Positions 39,214-49,330 of a stretch of 64,000 bases of DNA are shown here, in pieces. The stretch comes from Chlorobium phaeovibrioides (GTDB lineage: Bacteria > Bacteroidota > Chlorobiia > Chlorobiales > Chlorobiaceae). The notes under the pieces are model-generated. The model was not told the DNA's origin and ran no database searches. It saw only the letters and a program-made list of their open reading frames with translations. The translations under genes and the position numbers were made by a program. Position 1 is the stretch's first letter. Every line of letters begins with the position of its first letter. The stretch is taken from positions 1-64,000 of the forward strand of contig NZ_RXYK01000011.1 in NCBI RefSeq assembly GCF_003968655.1, given 5' to 3'.

Positions 39214-39936
39214 ATGTTGGGAGATGTCCTGCTGATCAATGATCAGCATAAGTCAGCAGCCGGAGCAATTCTTGAAAGAATTCTGCACGACTTGAAAAAA
39301 CAGGAGGCAGAGAACTCCAGCAGTAAATTCGTAGCAGCAATATCGGGAGAGTCAGGCGCCGGAAAATCGGAGCTGTCACACTCGCTTGCTCTGTTGCTCA
39401 AGCAGAGCGGCATACGCGTCAAAATTCTCCATACCGACAACTACTACCGCATCCATCCACTGGATCGGCGTGAACACCGCATCAGCAGCAACTATGAATC
39501 CGTCGGTGTTGACGAATACGACTGGGACCTTCTCCACCAGCACATTGAAGATTTCCGCAACAGCCGAAGCGCCTCTATCCCCTGCATTGACATCATCACC
39601 GAAGAAGTTGACCAGCTGTACACTGATTTCAGCAAGATACAGATCCTCATCATCGACGGCCTCTACGCCATCCGTACCCGGAATGTGGATGTGAAGGTTT
39701 TCATCAACCTCACCTATCACGACACTAAACTGAGCCAGATGCTGCGCTGTAAAGAACCCACAGACGGGTACCGCTGGAATGTGCTTGAACGGGAACATCT
39801 GCATGTCCGCTCACTGAAACCTCTGGCTGATTTGCATGTGGACGGCAACTACAGGGTGTTTGACCCCATAGTTGTCCAGAATGCCCCCCGGCCATGGCGA
39901 AAGCAGGCGGCACACGCCGTCAGACCATCGCACTGA
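39214..39936 (+). CDS. Uridine-kinase-like P-loop kinase within the menaquinone operon
   Basis: The protein (240 residues from ATG 39214; ATG 39166 would add 16 poorly structured residues) has Walker A GESGAGKSE (about 44-52), a LHTDNYYR motif and a hydrophobic switch ILIIDGLYAI. A REHLHVRSLKPLADLHVDG lid follows. These are features of the uridine kinase/phosphoribulokinase superfamily. The closest relatives are annotated as uridine kinase, but the substrate is not known. It sits between menD and menH in the same orientation, with no recognised function in quinone synthesis. Confidence 0.75.
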   Translation: MLGDVLLINDQHKSAAGAILERILHDLKKQEAENSSSKFVAAISGESGAGKSELSHSLALLLKQSGIRVKILHTDNYYRIHPLDRREHRISSNYESVGVDEYDWDLLHQHIEDFRNSRSASIPCIDIITEEVDQLYTDFSKIQILIIDGLYAIRTRNVDVKVFINLTYHDTKLSQMLRCKEPTDGYRWNVLEREHLHVRSLKPLADLHVDGNYRVFDPIVVQNAPRPWRKQAAHAVRPSH

Positions 39937-39986
39937 ACGGTCCTTCCATCGTCCTCCCCGCAAGTACCTCACGAACCCGCAAGCCC

Positions 39987-40823
39987 ATGCATCCTGTCAA
40001 CCCGCCTCCGGTTCCCCTCCGTTTCACCGAAATCGGAGACGCCGGACTCCCTGCCATCGTCTTCCTCCACGGCTTCCTCGGTTCAGGCAGCGACTGGCTG
40101 CCGTTTGCCAAAGCAATCTCCCGAAAGTACCGCTGCATCCTTGTTGACCTGCCCGGCCACGGAGAGGCCGCCTTTCCCGAAACCCTCACCCCGAAGAACG
40201 CTTCGGAAGGGTACTTTACCCGTACCCTCGATGCGCTGGCCGCAGAACTCCAGCGCACTCTCCCCGCCCCATGCTTCCTTGCCGGCTATTCGATGGGGGG
40301 AAGAATCGGGCTTGGCGTCGCACTCCGTCATCCCGGACTCTTCCGGAAAGCCTTGATCATCTCCTCTTCACCGGGCCTGCGGACTGAAGAGGAGCGGGCT
40401 CTGCGGAGAAAAAGCGACGAGGGTATCGCACGGAAGATTGAAAAGAACTTCGACTCTTTCATTGAATTCTGGTACACCCAGCCGCTGTTCTCAACACTGA
40501 AAAACCATCCCCTCTTCAAGGAAGTGGAGGCGGCGCGCAAGCAGGGTTCTCCCCGCAATCTGGCCATGGCACTGCGTCTGCTCGGCACAGGCAACCAACC
40601 TCCCTTCCACCGGGAGCTGGAAGCAAACCGCATGCCGATGCTCTTTATGGCAGGTGAAAAAGACCTCAAATTCGTGGAGATTGGCCGCCAAATGGTTACT
40701 TTATCAACAAACTGCAGCCTTGAAATTTTCCCGGGCTGCGGCCATACCCTCCACACAGAAAAACAGGAACGGTTTCTTGACCGTCTTACGGATTTTTTCA
40801 ACACCCAAGAAGAAGCACCATGA
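39987..40823 (+). CDS. menH: 2-succinyl-6-hydroxy-2,4-cyclohexadiene-1-carboxylate synthase MenH
   Basis: MenH eliminates pyruvate from the MenD product. It is an alpha/beta hydrolase: oxyanion block [13 protein letters not shown], nucleophile elbow [10 protein letters not shown], and C-terminal [12 protein letters not shown] with the catalytic His. About 278 residues from ATG 39987; the frame extends upstream to 39894 and overlaps the kinase gene, but the extension (PSIVLPASTSRTRKP) looks unlike a MenH start. It overlaps menB by 4 bp (ATGA). Confidence 0.88.
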   Translation: MHPVNPPPVPLRFTEIGDAGLPAIVFLHGFLGSGSDWLPFAKAISRKYRCILVDLPGHGEAAFPETLTPKNASEGYFTRTLDALAAELQRTLPAPCFLAGYSMGGRIGLGVALRHPGLFRKALIISSSPGLRTEEERALRRKSDEGIARKIEKNFDSFIEFWYTQPLFSTLKNHPLFKEVEAARKQGSPRNLAMALRLLGTGNQPPFHRELEANRMPMLFMAGEKDLKFVEIGRQMVTLSTNCSLEIFPGCGHTLHTEKQERFLDRLTDFFNTQEEAP

Positions 40824-41641
40824 GCACAGTACAGTGGACAGCATCCGGCGAGTACAGCGACATCCTCTACCATAAAGCTGAAGGAATCGCCAGAATCACC
40901 ATCAACCGCCCGGAAGTCCGCAACGCATTCCGTCCCCAGACCGTGGAACAGATGATAGCGGCTCTTTCCGACGCCCGCAACGACGAAACCATCGGAGTCG
41001 TCATCCTGACCGGTGCCGGAGAGATGGCTTTCTGCTCGGGTGGAGACCAGAAGATACGAGGCTACGCAGGCTATGCCGACGGCAAAGGGGTGAACCGGCT
41101 CAATGTGCTCGACTTCCAGCGCGACATCCGCACATGCCCCAAACCCGTCATCGCCATGGTTGCCGGATACGCAATCGGTGGCGGCCATGTCCTGCACATG
41201 CTCTGCGACCTTACCATAGCAGCCGAAAACGCTATTTTCGGCCAGACCGGCCCAAAGGTCGGCTCATTCGACGGTGGCTGGGGAGCAAGCTACATGGCCC
41301 GACTTGTGGGTCAGAAAAAGGCCAGGGAGATATGGTATCTCTGCCGCCAGTACAATGCGCAGGAAGCGCTCGATATGGGTCTTGTCAATACCGTTGTACC
41401 GCTTGAAAAGCTTGAAGAGGAAACAGTGCAATGGTGCCGGGAAATTCTTGCGAATTCACCCATGGCAATCCGCTGCCTCAAGTCAGCCCTCAATGCCGAT
41501 TGCGACGGACAGGCTGGGCTGCAGGAGCTTGCAGGCAACGCCACAATGCTCTACTACATGTGCGAAGAGGCCCAGGAGGGGAAAAACGCATTTGTTGAAA
41601 AAAGAACACCCGACTTCAGCAAATTCCCGAAACGACCGTGA
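40820..41641 (+). CDS. menB: 1,4-dihydroxy-2-naphthoyl-CoA synthase MenB
   Basis: MenB closes the naphthoquinone ring of o-succinylbenzoyl-CoA. The 273-residue crotonase-fold protein has [33 protein letters not shown] with the active-site loop, [19 protein letters not shown], and [14 protein letters not shown] with the conserved Asp. It overlaps menH and menC by 4 bp each. Confidence 0.97.
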   Translation: MSTVQWTASGEYSDILYHKAEGIARITINRPEVRNAFRPQTVEQMIAALSDARNDETIGVVILTGAGEMAFCSGGDQKIRGYAGYADGKGVNRLNVLDFQRDIRTCPKPVIAMVAGYAIGGGHVLHMLCDLTIAAENAIFGQTGPKVGSFDGGWGASYMARLVGQKKAREIWYLCRQYNAQEALDMGLVNTVVPLEKLEEETVQWCREILANSPMAIRCLKSALNADCDGQAGLQELAGNATMLYYMCEEAQEGKNAFVEKRTPDFSKFPKRP

Positions 41642-42711
41642 GCGCGTCTTTCGCATACATCTACCATTACAGCGTTCCTTTTCAGGAGCCAATAACGGTC
41701 AAAGGCCACAAACTGAGCCAGAGGAAGGGGCTTGTACTGGCGCTCCAGAGCGAAAACGGAGAACACCGGGCGTACGGTGAAATCGCCCCCCTGCCGGGTC
41801 TGCACAAAGAGAGCCTGGAAGCGGCTGAACGGCAGATTGTTGAAACTCTGGCCATGCAGGGCGGACACAAAAAAACACTGGTAACCGAAGGGCTCTTTCC
41901 TTCCGTCCGACTCGGCCTTGAAATGGCTGTGCTGAACCTTGAGGCCCTCAACAGCGGAATCTGCCCATTTACCCCGACAGGAGCACAGCCGCTTCCCCGG
42001 GTACCGCTCAATGCCCTGCTCTTCGGCAGTCCGACGAAGGTCATGCAGCGTGCTGAAGAGTATATCGAACGCGGCTACAGGACCTTCAAACTCAAACTCA
42101 CCACAGAGTTGAGGGCAGAGGCGGCGGAAAGCATTACCCGACTCCACGGAAAGTACGGAAACAGCATCACGCTCCGCCTCGATGCCAACCAGTCGATGGC
42201 GCTGGACGACGCAGTCCACTTTGCCAACTCCCTTCCCAAAGGAAGCGTCAGCTATATTGAAGAGCCACTCCAGCAACCGCGCGACATCGGTGAGTTCCAT
42301 GCCCGAACAGGCGTCCGTTCAGCTCTTGACGAAACCCTCTGGCAGAACCCGGCGCTTCTGCATACCATCCCCAATCGGGCGCTCGGAGCTCTGGTTCTCA
42401 AGCCAAACTGTCTGGGCGGCATTGCCGCGGTGCTGAATCTGGCCCGGCATGCAGCCGAAAATCGCCTGGAAACCGTTTTCAGCTCCGCATTTGAAAGCGG
42501 TATCAGCATCGGATTTTATGCACGGATGGCCGCGGCAACAGCAGACAGTCCCGCACCGTGCGGTCTTGATACCTACCGCTACCTGCAGGACAATCTGCTT
42601 GACTCACCCGTTGAGGCCCCGAATGGAGAACTTGACTCCGACACACTCTACCCCGAAGCTCATCAGGTCAACCTCAAAAACCTCACCCTCTCCTCGGTAT
42701 GGACCCTGTAA
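41638..42711 (+). CDS. menC: o-succinylbenzoate synthase MenC
   Basis: MenC dehydrates SHCHC to o-succinylbenzoate. The 357-residue enolase-superfamily protein has the catalytic lysines in YRTFKLKL (KxK), metal ligands in [18 protein letters not shown] and ALDETLWQ, and the second base Lys in [10 protein letters not shown]. It starts with GTG inside the menB stop. Its last 13 bases overlap menE. Confidence 0.94.
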   Translation: MSASFAYIYHYSVPFQEPITVKGHKLSQRKGLVLALQSENGEHRAYGEIAPLPGLHKESLEAAERQIVETLAMQGGHKKTLVTEGLFPSVRLGLEMAVLNLEALNSGICPFTPTGAQPLPRVPLNALLFGSPTKVMQRAEEYIERGYRTFKLKLTTELRAEAAESITRLHGKYGNSITLRLDANQSMALDDAVHFANSLPKGSVSYIEEPLQQPRDIGEFHARTGVRSALDETLWQNPALLHTIPNRALGALVLKPNCLGGIAAVLNLARHAAENRLETVFSSAFESGISIGFYARMAAATADSPAPCGLDTYRYLQDNLLDSPVEAPNGELDSDTLYPEAHQVNLKNLTLSSVWTL

Positions 42712-44114
42712 CGGCAGCCGCAGAACGCTTCGGCACCGCACCGGCTCTCATAACCCCTGAAACAGCCCTCTCCTTCGAGGAATGCGACACTCTTGCCGGA
42801 AGCATTGCTGCCCACCTTCAACAAAAAGGAGCTGTTGAAGGAGCCATTGTGGCAATTCTGTCGCCAAACACAGTTGAATTGATTCTCTGTCTTTATGCGC
42901 TCCTCAAGGCAGGCATGGTTGCCGCCCCCCTGAACCATCGGCTGCCGGAGACGACCCTCAGCCGCATGAAGAAAGCACTCCGTCCCGACATCACACTCAA
43001 TACCGAAGAGTGTGCATCCCTCGTTTCCTCTGCCAGAGCGAACCCTGCAAAGATGATGCCATCCTGCAACGGCACCCTCAGCCCCGCAACCATCATCCAC
43101 ACTTCAGCCAGCACAGGAACAGCAAAAGCGGTGGTGCACACCACAGGCAGCCACCTTGCCAATGCCCGGGGCGCAAACGGCAACATCCCTTTCGGCCCCG
43201 GCTGCCTCTGGCTGCTCTCTCTGCCCCTCTTCCATATCGGCGGCTGCGCCATTCTCTACCGCTCCCTCATCTCAGGAGGAGCAGTAGCCATTGACAGCGC
43301 CGGAACCGCAATTCAACACTCTCTCACCCGCTTCCCCCTCACCCACCTCTCCCTTGTCCCCACGCAGCTCTACCGGCTGCTTTCCATGGAAGAGACGGCA
43401 GTGCCACTGCAGCGGCTGAAGGCAATCCTGCTCGGCGGCGCACCCGCCACAGCCTGCCTTATTGAGAACGCCGCCAGCCGTCATCTGCCCGTCTATCTGA
43501 GTTATGGCTCCACGGAAATGAGCTCACAGATAGCAACCACCCCCTCGCCCCTCACCGCACCCGGCGTCCCGCCACTCTCCCTGCTCTCCGGGCGGGAAGC
43601 AGCAACTGCGCCCGACGGGGAGCTTCTGGTCCGCGGGAGCTGCCTCTTTTCGGGCTACTTCCACAACGGAGCACTGCTTCCCGCAACCGACAGTGAAGGA
43701 TGGTTCCATACCGGCGACATCGGCACCATCGATAACGAGGGCCGGCTTGAGCTGATGGGACGGAAAGACAGCATGTTCATTTCAGGTGGTGAAAACATCC
43801 ATCCCGAAGAGATTGAGCGGGCACTCCTGCAGGTGGACGGAATTCTTGAAGCACTTGTGGTTCCCGTCCCCGACAGCGAATATGGTGAACGGCCGGCCGC
43901 CTTCATCCGGTCGTCTGCACCGGGGGAACCTGATGAAAAAAGCATCAGGGAGCAGGTTCGCCAACAGGTGGGGAGGCTGAAAACACCCGTACTGTTCTAC
44001 AGGGTATGCCAATGGGCAACCCTTCCGGGATCAGACAAAACAGACAGGATATGGTACCAGAGAGTGGCAAGGGAGTACCGGACGGGGGAGGTCAGCGACG
44101 GGCTTTCCGCTTGA
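42699..44114 (+). CDS. menE: o-succinylbenzoate-CoA ligase MenE
   Basis: MenE makes o-succinylbenzoyl-CoA via an acyl-adenylate. The 471-residue protein has the ANL phosphate loop HTSASTGTAKAV, the ATP-binding YLSYGSTEMSSQ, the hinge WFHTGDIGTID and MGRKDSMFISGGENIHPEEIE, all typical of the family. It is the last gene of the men cluster. The stop lies 23 bp inside the 3' end of the opposite-strand membrane gene. Confidence 0.95.
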   Translation: MDPVTAAAERFGTAPALITPETALSFEECDTLAGSIAAHLQQKGAVEGAIVAILSPNTVELILCLYALLKAGMVAAPLNHRLPETTLSRMKKALRPDITLNTEECASLVSSARANPAKMMPSCNGTLSPATIIHTSASTGTAKAVVHTTGSHLANARGANGNIPFGPGCLWLLSLPLFHIGGCAILYRSLISGGAVAIDSAGTAIQHSLTRFPLTHLSLVPTQLYRLLSMEETAVPLQRLKAILLGGAPATACLIENAASRHLPVYLSYGSTEMSSQIATTPSPLTAPGVPPLSLLSGREAATAPDGELLVRGSCLFSGYFHNGALLPATDSEGWFHTGDIGTIDNEGRLELMGRKDSMFISGGENIHPEEIERALLQVDGILEALVVPVPDSEYGERPAAFIRSSAPGEPDEKSIREQVRQQVGRLKTPVLFYRVCQWATLPGSDKTDRIWYQRVAREYRTGEVSDGLSA

Positions 44115-44604
44115 GACGAAACACTGCAAGCATTCCACCGAAACCGGCAATGGGAGCATAAAACGCCGCCGAAAACAGCATACTGGCAAGAACATCACGC
44201 CACGAAAGGATGATGGGTGCAAGGGCAAGCTTTTCAGCCTCAAGCAAAGCCTGCACCTGAGGCTGCAGTTCCGGCTTGTCGCTCGCCATCTCAAGCAGCC
44301 ACCCGATGATGAGGGCAAGGCTTTCGGTACCTGGTCGATACCCGGCATACTCCATCAGAATCCAGGCAGCTCCCTCCGAAAGAATACCGCCAAGAACACC
44401 TGCATAAAAACCAAGGACAAAAGCCTCATTATAGGGGAGGCGGACCTGATAGCGCATGATGCTGAAGGTAAGCGAAACGAGACCCGCAAGAAAGATTCCC
44501 GAAAACAGGAACACATTGAGCATGGTCAGGTAGGGCACGGTCGTCGTTACAAGAACGATTGCGGCACCAATCAGAACAGTACTGGATTTTTCACGGGAGT
44601 CCAT
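44092..44604 (-). CDS. Predicted four-helix membrane protein of unknown function
   Basis: The 170-residue protein shows four hydrophobic segments at about 10-28 (VLIGAAIVLVTTTVPYLTML), 30-48, 61-80 (AFVLGFYAGVLGGILSEGAAW) and 135-155 (DVLASMLFSAAFYAPIAGFGGML). A charged loop (about 103-130) separates the last two. The C-terminus RLKRKARR is cytoplasmic by the positive-inside rule. I recognise no family with certainty. It lies 6 bp downstream of dapB and may share its transcript. The 3' end overlaps menE. Confidence 0.7.
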   Translation of the reverse strand: MDSREKSSTVLIGAAIVLVTTTVPYLTMLNVFLFSGIFLAGLVSLTFSIMRYQVRLPYNEAFVLGFYAGVLGGILSEGAAWILMEYAGYRPGTESLALIIGWLLEMASDKPELQPQVQALLEAEKLALAPIILSWRDVLASMLFSAAFYAPIAGFGGMLAVFRLKRKARR

Positions 44605-44610
44605 AACAGG

Positions 44611-45357
44611 TCAGCCAAGCAGTTCATTCAAAAAGTCATCCATGCTGTACATCCCCGGCTGCTTCGGATGCCGGCCGGCAAGCCAGACTGCAGCCTCCAC
44701 CGCACCTGAGGCAAATCCGGAGCGGCTTTTTGCGGTATGGGAAAGCACTATTTCATCAGCCTCCGAGTCAATGAAAGCCGAATGTTTGCCAAACACGCTG
44801 CCGAGGCGGACTGAGGCAACCTGAAGATCGTCCGGAGCAAGCCGTCCTGCCTCAGGCAGTTCGCGAACAATGCGCTGCTTGCGACTGTTGGCCGAAAGAA
44901 TGACATTGGCAGCAGCGAGTGCCGTCCCGCTGGGGAAATCAACCTTGCCAGTGTGATGATGCTCTTCCATGGCAATGTCGAACTGAGCAAAGGGAGCAAT
45001 CAGCCGTGACGCCTCACGAAGGGTCCGAAGAAAAACATTGACCCCGAGAGAAAAATTGGCTGAATAAAGAAGTGACGCGCCCGCCTCGGAAACTTTCACG
45101 GCAACTTCCTCACGAAGCCCGTCCCATCCGGTTGTACCGGTAACAACAGGCACCCCTGAAGCAAGCATGGCATCAAGGTTCTCCAGAAATGCATCGCGAA
45201 CCGTAAAATCAATGATTGCGTCACTCCCCCGAAACACTTCCGGAGTAATCACTGCGTCAATGTCAAGAACAGCCGCAATGCTGTGAACTGTCGATGCATC
45301 TATGACGGAGGCAACCTCATGGCCCATCCTGCCGTTTCCTACAAGGGTAAACTTCAT
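44611..45357 (-). CDS. dapB: 4-hydroxy-tetrahydrodipicolinate reductase
   Basis: DapB reduces the dihydrodipicolinate precursor in lysine/diaminopimelate synthesis. ATG 45357 gives [15 protein letters not shown], the NAD-binding start; an upstream extension to 45552 lies partly inside parB and is rejected. About 248 residues. The active-site block [16 protein letters not shown] and substrate loop VVTGTTGWD are visible. It is adjacent to parB on the same strand, with a 49-bp gap. Confidence 0.95.
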
Positions 45358-45406
45358 ACTGTTGATATTTCTGTCTTTGGGGGTAACTTCAACGCCGAAA
45401 CAGAGC

Positions 45407-46294
45407 TTATTCGTCACCCATGATTTCAAGAATCCTGTCCAGATCGTCCTCGGAAAAATACTGGATATGAATTTCTCCTTTCCCCGCTTTTTTCTCAAGA
45501 ATACGGACCTTTGTTGCCAGCTTGTTGCGCAGAAGCGACTCCAGCTGGGCAATATGCGGTGCCCGCTCCTGGATGTTCTTTGACGCAGGCTCAGACTTGT
45601 CCCTGAAGAGGCTGTTCACGAGGGTTTCCGTCTGGCGGACAGAAAGCTGACGGGCAAGAATCTGACGCCACACCTTCACCTGCTGCTGCTCGCCGGGCAG
45701 GTTGATGAGTGCACGGGCATGTCCGGACGATATCTCGTTCTTTCGTATACTCTCCTGAATCTGCATGGGAAGCTTGAGAAGACGGAGGAAATTGCTGACC
45801 GTTGAACGGTTCTTCCCAACCTTCTGGGCAATCTCATCCTGCGTCATGCGACACTTTGTGGTAAGGCTTTTCAGGGCCAGAGCCACCTCGATGGCGTTCA
45901 GATCCTCTCTCTGGATATTCTCGATGAGAGCCATTTCCAGCTTTCCCTGATCCTGCTGGGCCGCAATCACATATGCCGGAATGAACTTGAACCCGGCCTT
46001 GCGGGCCGCACGAAGACGGCGTTCACCACTGATGAGCTGATACCCGTCACCATCCCGGGTCACGGTCACCGGCTGAATCACGCCATTCTCAAGAATGGAG
46101 TTCATAAGCTCCTCAAGAGCGGTTTCATCAAACTCCCTTCTCGGCTGAAAAGGGTTTGCATGGATGGACTCAACCGAGAGACTCCCGATTGCCCCCTCAA
46201 CCAACGAAGTATCGGAACTCTCTTTGGATGAAGAGGAATACCCTTCGTCCGGAATCAGGGCCTTCAGTCCCTTGCCTAATGCATTTTTAGCCAT
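45407..46294 (-). CDS. parB: Chromosome-partitioning protein ParB
   Basis: ParB binds parS sites and spreads as a CTP-dependent clamp. The 295-residue protein has [25 protein letters not shown] with the GERR CTP-binding motif, the [25 protein letters not shown] and [16 protein letters not shown]-terminal dimerisation segment ends with ILEIMGDE. It follows parA by 26 bp. No parS sequence was recognised nearby by eye. Confidence 0.96.
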
Positions 46295-46320
46295 ATATCC
46301 CTGCTCCAGCGCACCCGCAG

Positions 46321-47118
46321 CTATGGCTGCCGGACTTTAAATTTTTTGATGTTCCCATCCTTTTCAAAAATCTCACGAACCAGATCAAGGTAATCTTTCG
46401 ATCCAATGCTCTGCGCATCATAAAGCAGCGCAGGCTTCCCATGGCTCGGAGCCTCGGAAAGACGGACATTCCTCCGGATATGGGTCCGATACACCTTGTC
46501 TTTAAAAAACTTACGGACCTCTTCATCAACCTGCGTTGCAAGTCGGAGGCGGGAATCAAACATGGTCACCAGCACTCCCTCTATCTCCAGATTCGGGTTC
46601 AGATGCTTGCGCACAATGCTGATGGTGTTGAGCAGTTTTCCCAGCCCTTCAAGCGCATAATATTCGGCCTGAACCGGAATCAGAACAGAATCTGCAGCCG
46701 TCAGGGAATTGAGGGTAATCAGTCCCAGAGAGGGAGGGCAGTCAATGATGATGTAATCATACTGTTCCCGGGCACCCCTCAACGCTTTCTGCATCACATA
46801 CTCGCGCTCGTGCATGTTCACCAGCTCAACCTCCATACCCACAAGGTTGACATTTGAAGGCAGCACATCAAGATACTCAAGAGAAGAGGGTATAATGGCA
46901 TTCTGAAGATCGCCCCCTTTCACCATAACCTGATAAAAAGTATTGTCGATCTCATCTGTCACCTCTATGCCAAAGCCGGAAGTGGCATTGGCCTGCGGAT
47001 CAATGTCAATAAGCAGGGTCCTGAACTCTGATACTGCCAGCGAGGCGGCAATATTGACAGCGGTGGTCGTTTTTCCGACCCCGCCCTTCTGATTTGCAAT
47101 CGCAATGACTCGGCCCAT
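46321..47118 (-). CDS. parA: Chromosome-partitioning ATPase ParA/Soj
   Basis: ParA is a Walker-type ATPase that moves ParB-bound origins. The 265-residue protein has the deviant Walker [16 protein letters not shown] (about 11-25), [11 protein letters not shown] and [10 protein letters not shown], with no long N-terminal HTH, so it is the chromosomal Soj type. The gene heads parAB and is preceded by a good promoter. Confidence 0.97.
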   Translation of the reverse strand: MGRVIAIANQKGGVGKTTTAVNIAASLAVSEFRTLLIDIDPQANATSGFGIEVTDEIDNTFYQVMVKGGDLQNAIIPSSLEYLDVLPSNVNLVGMEVELVNMHEREYVMQKALRGAREQYDYIIIDCPPSLGLITLNSLTAADSVLIPVQAEYYALEGLGKLLNTISIVRKHLNPNLEIEGVLVTMFDSRLRLATQVDEEVRKFFKDKVYRTHIRRNVRLSEAPSHGKPALLYDAQSIGSKDYLDLVREIFEKDGNIKKFKVRQP

Positions 47119-47170
47119 GAAGGAACTGGGAGGAATTTACAGAAGTTGAAGTTGTGCTTTGACTTGATAC

Positions 47171-47199
47171 ATTATACTATATACACAAAACGATTACAA
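47171..47199 (-). promoter_or_regulatory. Sigma-70-type promoter for parAB
   Basis: On the minus strand TTGTAA (47199-47194), 17 bases, then a perfect TATAAT (47176-47171). Transcription would start near 47164, about 45 bases before parA. The divergent gap also serves the glycosylase gene on the plus strand (TTGACT at 47159-47164 without a convincing -10). Confidence 0.65.
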
Positions 47200-47216
47200 A
47201 CTCTATTCGCGCACTC

Positions 47217-47807
47217 GTGGAGCGGCTTGAAAAACAATTTTTCATTATCCCGACGCTGCAGCTTGCCACTGCCCTTCTCGGAAAAACATTCGTCAGGATC
47301 CTGCCGGGAAACAGGGTACTGAAAGGGCGCATTGTGGAAACCGAAGCCTACCTCGGAGAGGGCGATGAAGCAAGTCATGCATGGCGGGGAAAAACCGACA
47401 GAAATGCCCCCATGTTTGAAGCACCCGGCACACTCTATGTGTACTTCGTGTACGGCTGCCACCATCTGGTCAATATTGTCAGCGAACCCCGGGAAACCGC
47501 GGGCGCAGTACTTCTCAGGGCAATGGAACCACTTGAAGGACAGGGGTTCATGGAACGGCAGCGGGGAACGGCTTCTGCATCAGACCTCATGAGCGGACCG
47601 GCAAAAATCGCCCAGGCGCTTGACATCAACCGCAGCCACAGCGGAAGTGACCTTTTCAGCGGAGAGTTCTTTCTTGAAAATGCCCCCCGGATCCCCGAAA
47701 ACCAGATCGGCACCAGCTCCCGAATCGGCATTTCACGGGGAAGGGAACTACAGTGGAGAAAGTTTGTCATCGGCTCCCCCCATCTTTCTCAAGGTCAACC
47801 TTCCTGA
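47217..47807 (+). CDS. 3-methyladenine DNA glycosylase (AAG/MPG family)
   Basis: The protein removes alkylated purines in base-excision repair. The 196-residue length and family blocks fit: [44 protein letters not shown] with the catalytic Glu of ETEAY, and [17 protein letters not shown] 47217 is the start. It is divergent from parA and followed 88 bp later by mgtE. Confidence 0.95.
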   Translation: MERLEKQFFIIPTLQLATALLGKTFVRILPGNRVLKGRIVETEAYLGEGDEASHAWRGKTDRNAPMFEAPGTLYVYFVYGCHHLVNIVSEPRETAGAVLLRAMEPLEGQGFMERQRGTASASDLMSGPAKIAQALDINRSHSGSDLFSGEFFLENAPRIPENQIGTSSRIGISRGRELQWRKFVIGSPHLSQGQPS

Positions 47808-47895
47808 GGAGGAGGAAAATACCGGACCACTGTTGCAAAGTTGCAAAAAAAAGTCCTTTTTTAGTGAACCTGTGGCAAGGCAACAAACACCCTAA

Positions 47896-49290
47896 ATGAT
47901 TCCTGTCATGATCGGTACCCCGCTCCTCCCCGAAATAAGGGAACTGATCGAACGCCGCAACTTCAGCGCGCTGCAGAGGATATTCAACGACTGGCTGCCG
48001 GTTGACCTCGCCGAGCTCATCAGCGACCTGCCGGAAAACGAACAGGCAATCCTGTTCCGCCTGCTCCCAAAGGATGTTGCCACAGAAACATTCGAATATC
48101 TCGATCTTGACGCTCAGGAAAACCTTCTGACAGCGCTCACCCAGAAGGATGTCACCCACATTCTCAACAGCATGTCGGCCGATGACCGTACCGCACTGCT
48201 TGAGGAACTTCCGGGAACGGTTGCACAGGAACTGCTGAAGCTGCTCTCCTTCAAAGAGTTCAAGATCGCAAAAACCCTGCTTGCATACGCCGAAGATAGC
48301 GTCGGCAGGCTGATGTCACCGGACTATCTCAGCGTCAAGAAAGACTGGAACATCAATCAGGTTCTTGAGTACATCCGCACTTACGGCCATGAGAGCGAAA
48401 CCCTCAATGTCATTTATGTCGTCGACGACCACGGCAAGCTCAAGGGTGAGCTGATGGCAAGGGAGCTCCTTCTCTCATCTCCCGACAGCAAAGTCCGCGA
48501 CATTGTTTCTGAAGACAAAATCATCACCCTCACAGCAACACAGGATCAGACAGACGCCCTGGAAGCCTTCAAGCGGTACGACACTGTTGCTCTGCCGGTA
48601 GTTGACTCCAACGGCTATCTCATAGGGCTTGTGACGGTTGACGACATGCTCGATGTCGCTGAAGAAGAGGAAACCGAAGACATCCAGAAATTCGGCGGTA
48701 TCGAAGCCCTTGAAGAGCCATATATTGACTTGCCCATACCGCAGCTCATCAAAAAAAGAGCCGTCTGGCTCGTGGTGCTGTTCATCGGCGAAATGCTGAC
48801 CGCCTCGGCCATGGCATTTTTTCAGGACGAGCTGGCCAAAGCCATTGTGCTTGCAACCTTCATTCCGCTGATCATCTCAAGTGGAGGAAACTCCGGCTCA
48901 CAGGCAGCAACCCTTATCATCCGCTCTCTTGCACTGGGCGAAATCTCCATCAGAGACTGGTGGAATGTTATGCGACGCGAAATCATTTCCGGCTTTGCCC
49001 TCGGCGGCATGCTCGGCATCATCGGCGTTCTCAGGGTGGTGCTCTGGGCCATGATTTTCGGCCAACTGACATTGCAATGGATTTTCATCGGCATAACGGT
49101 CGGCATTTCTCTGGTTGGCATTGTCCTCTTCGGCACTCTTGCCGGCTCCATGCTGCCCCTGCTCCTGAAACACTGGGGCCTTGATCCGGCAACTTCTTCC
49201 GCGCCATTCGTGGCAACGCTGGTCGATGTAACCGGTATCGTCATCTATTTCAGCGTGGCATCGCTGCTTCTCTCCGGCATTCTGCTCTGA
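47896..49290 (+). CDS. mgtE: Magnesium transporter MgtE
   Basis: MgtE is an Mg2+-gated channel of the inner membrane. The 464-residue protein has the N-domain of helical repeats (about 15-130), two CBS domains (about 140-265, with [15 protein letters not shown] and [20 protein letters not shown]) and five transmembrane helices at the C-terminal end. The selectivity segment [17 protein letters not shown] is present. No Mg2+-sensing leader was recognised in the 88 bp upstream. Confidence 0.96.
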   Translation: MIPVMIGTPLLPEIRELIERRNFSALQRIFNDWLPVDLAELISDLPENEQAILFRLLPKDVATETFEYLDLDAQENLLTALTQKDVTHILNSMSADDRTALLEELPGTVAQELLKLLSFKEFKIAKTLLAYAEDSVGRLMSPDYLSVKKDWNINQVLEYIRTYGHESETLNVIYVVDDHGKLKGELMARELLLSSPDSKVRDIVSEDKIITLTATQDQTDALEAFKRYDTVALPVVDSNGYLIGLVTVDDMLDVAEEEETEDIQKFGGIEALEEPYIDLPIPQLIKKRAVWLVVLFIGEMLTASAMAFFQDELAKAIVLATFIPLIISSGGNSGSQAATLIIRSLALGEISIRDWWNVMRREIISGFALGGMLGIIGVLRVVLWAMIFGQLTLQWIFIGITVGISLVGIVLFGTLAGSMLPLLLKHWGLDPATSSAPFVATLVDVTGIVIYFSVASLLLSGILL

Positions 49291-49330
49291 CAACAGCAAC
49301 GCCGCCGTCACCATTCAACACCTTCCGCCC

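Noticed and set aside
45358-45552. Upstream extension of the dapB frame
   Set aside because: It lies partly within parB and the true NAD-binding start begins at 45357.
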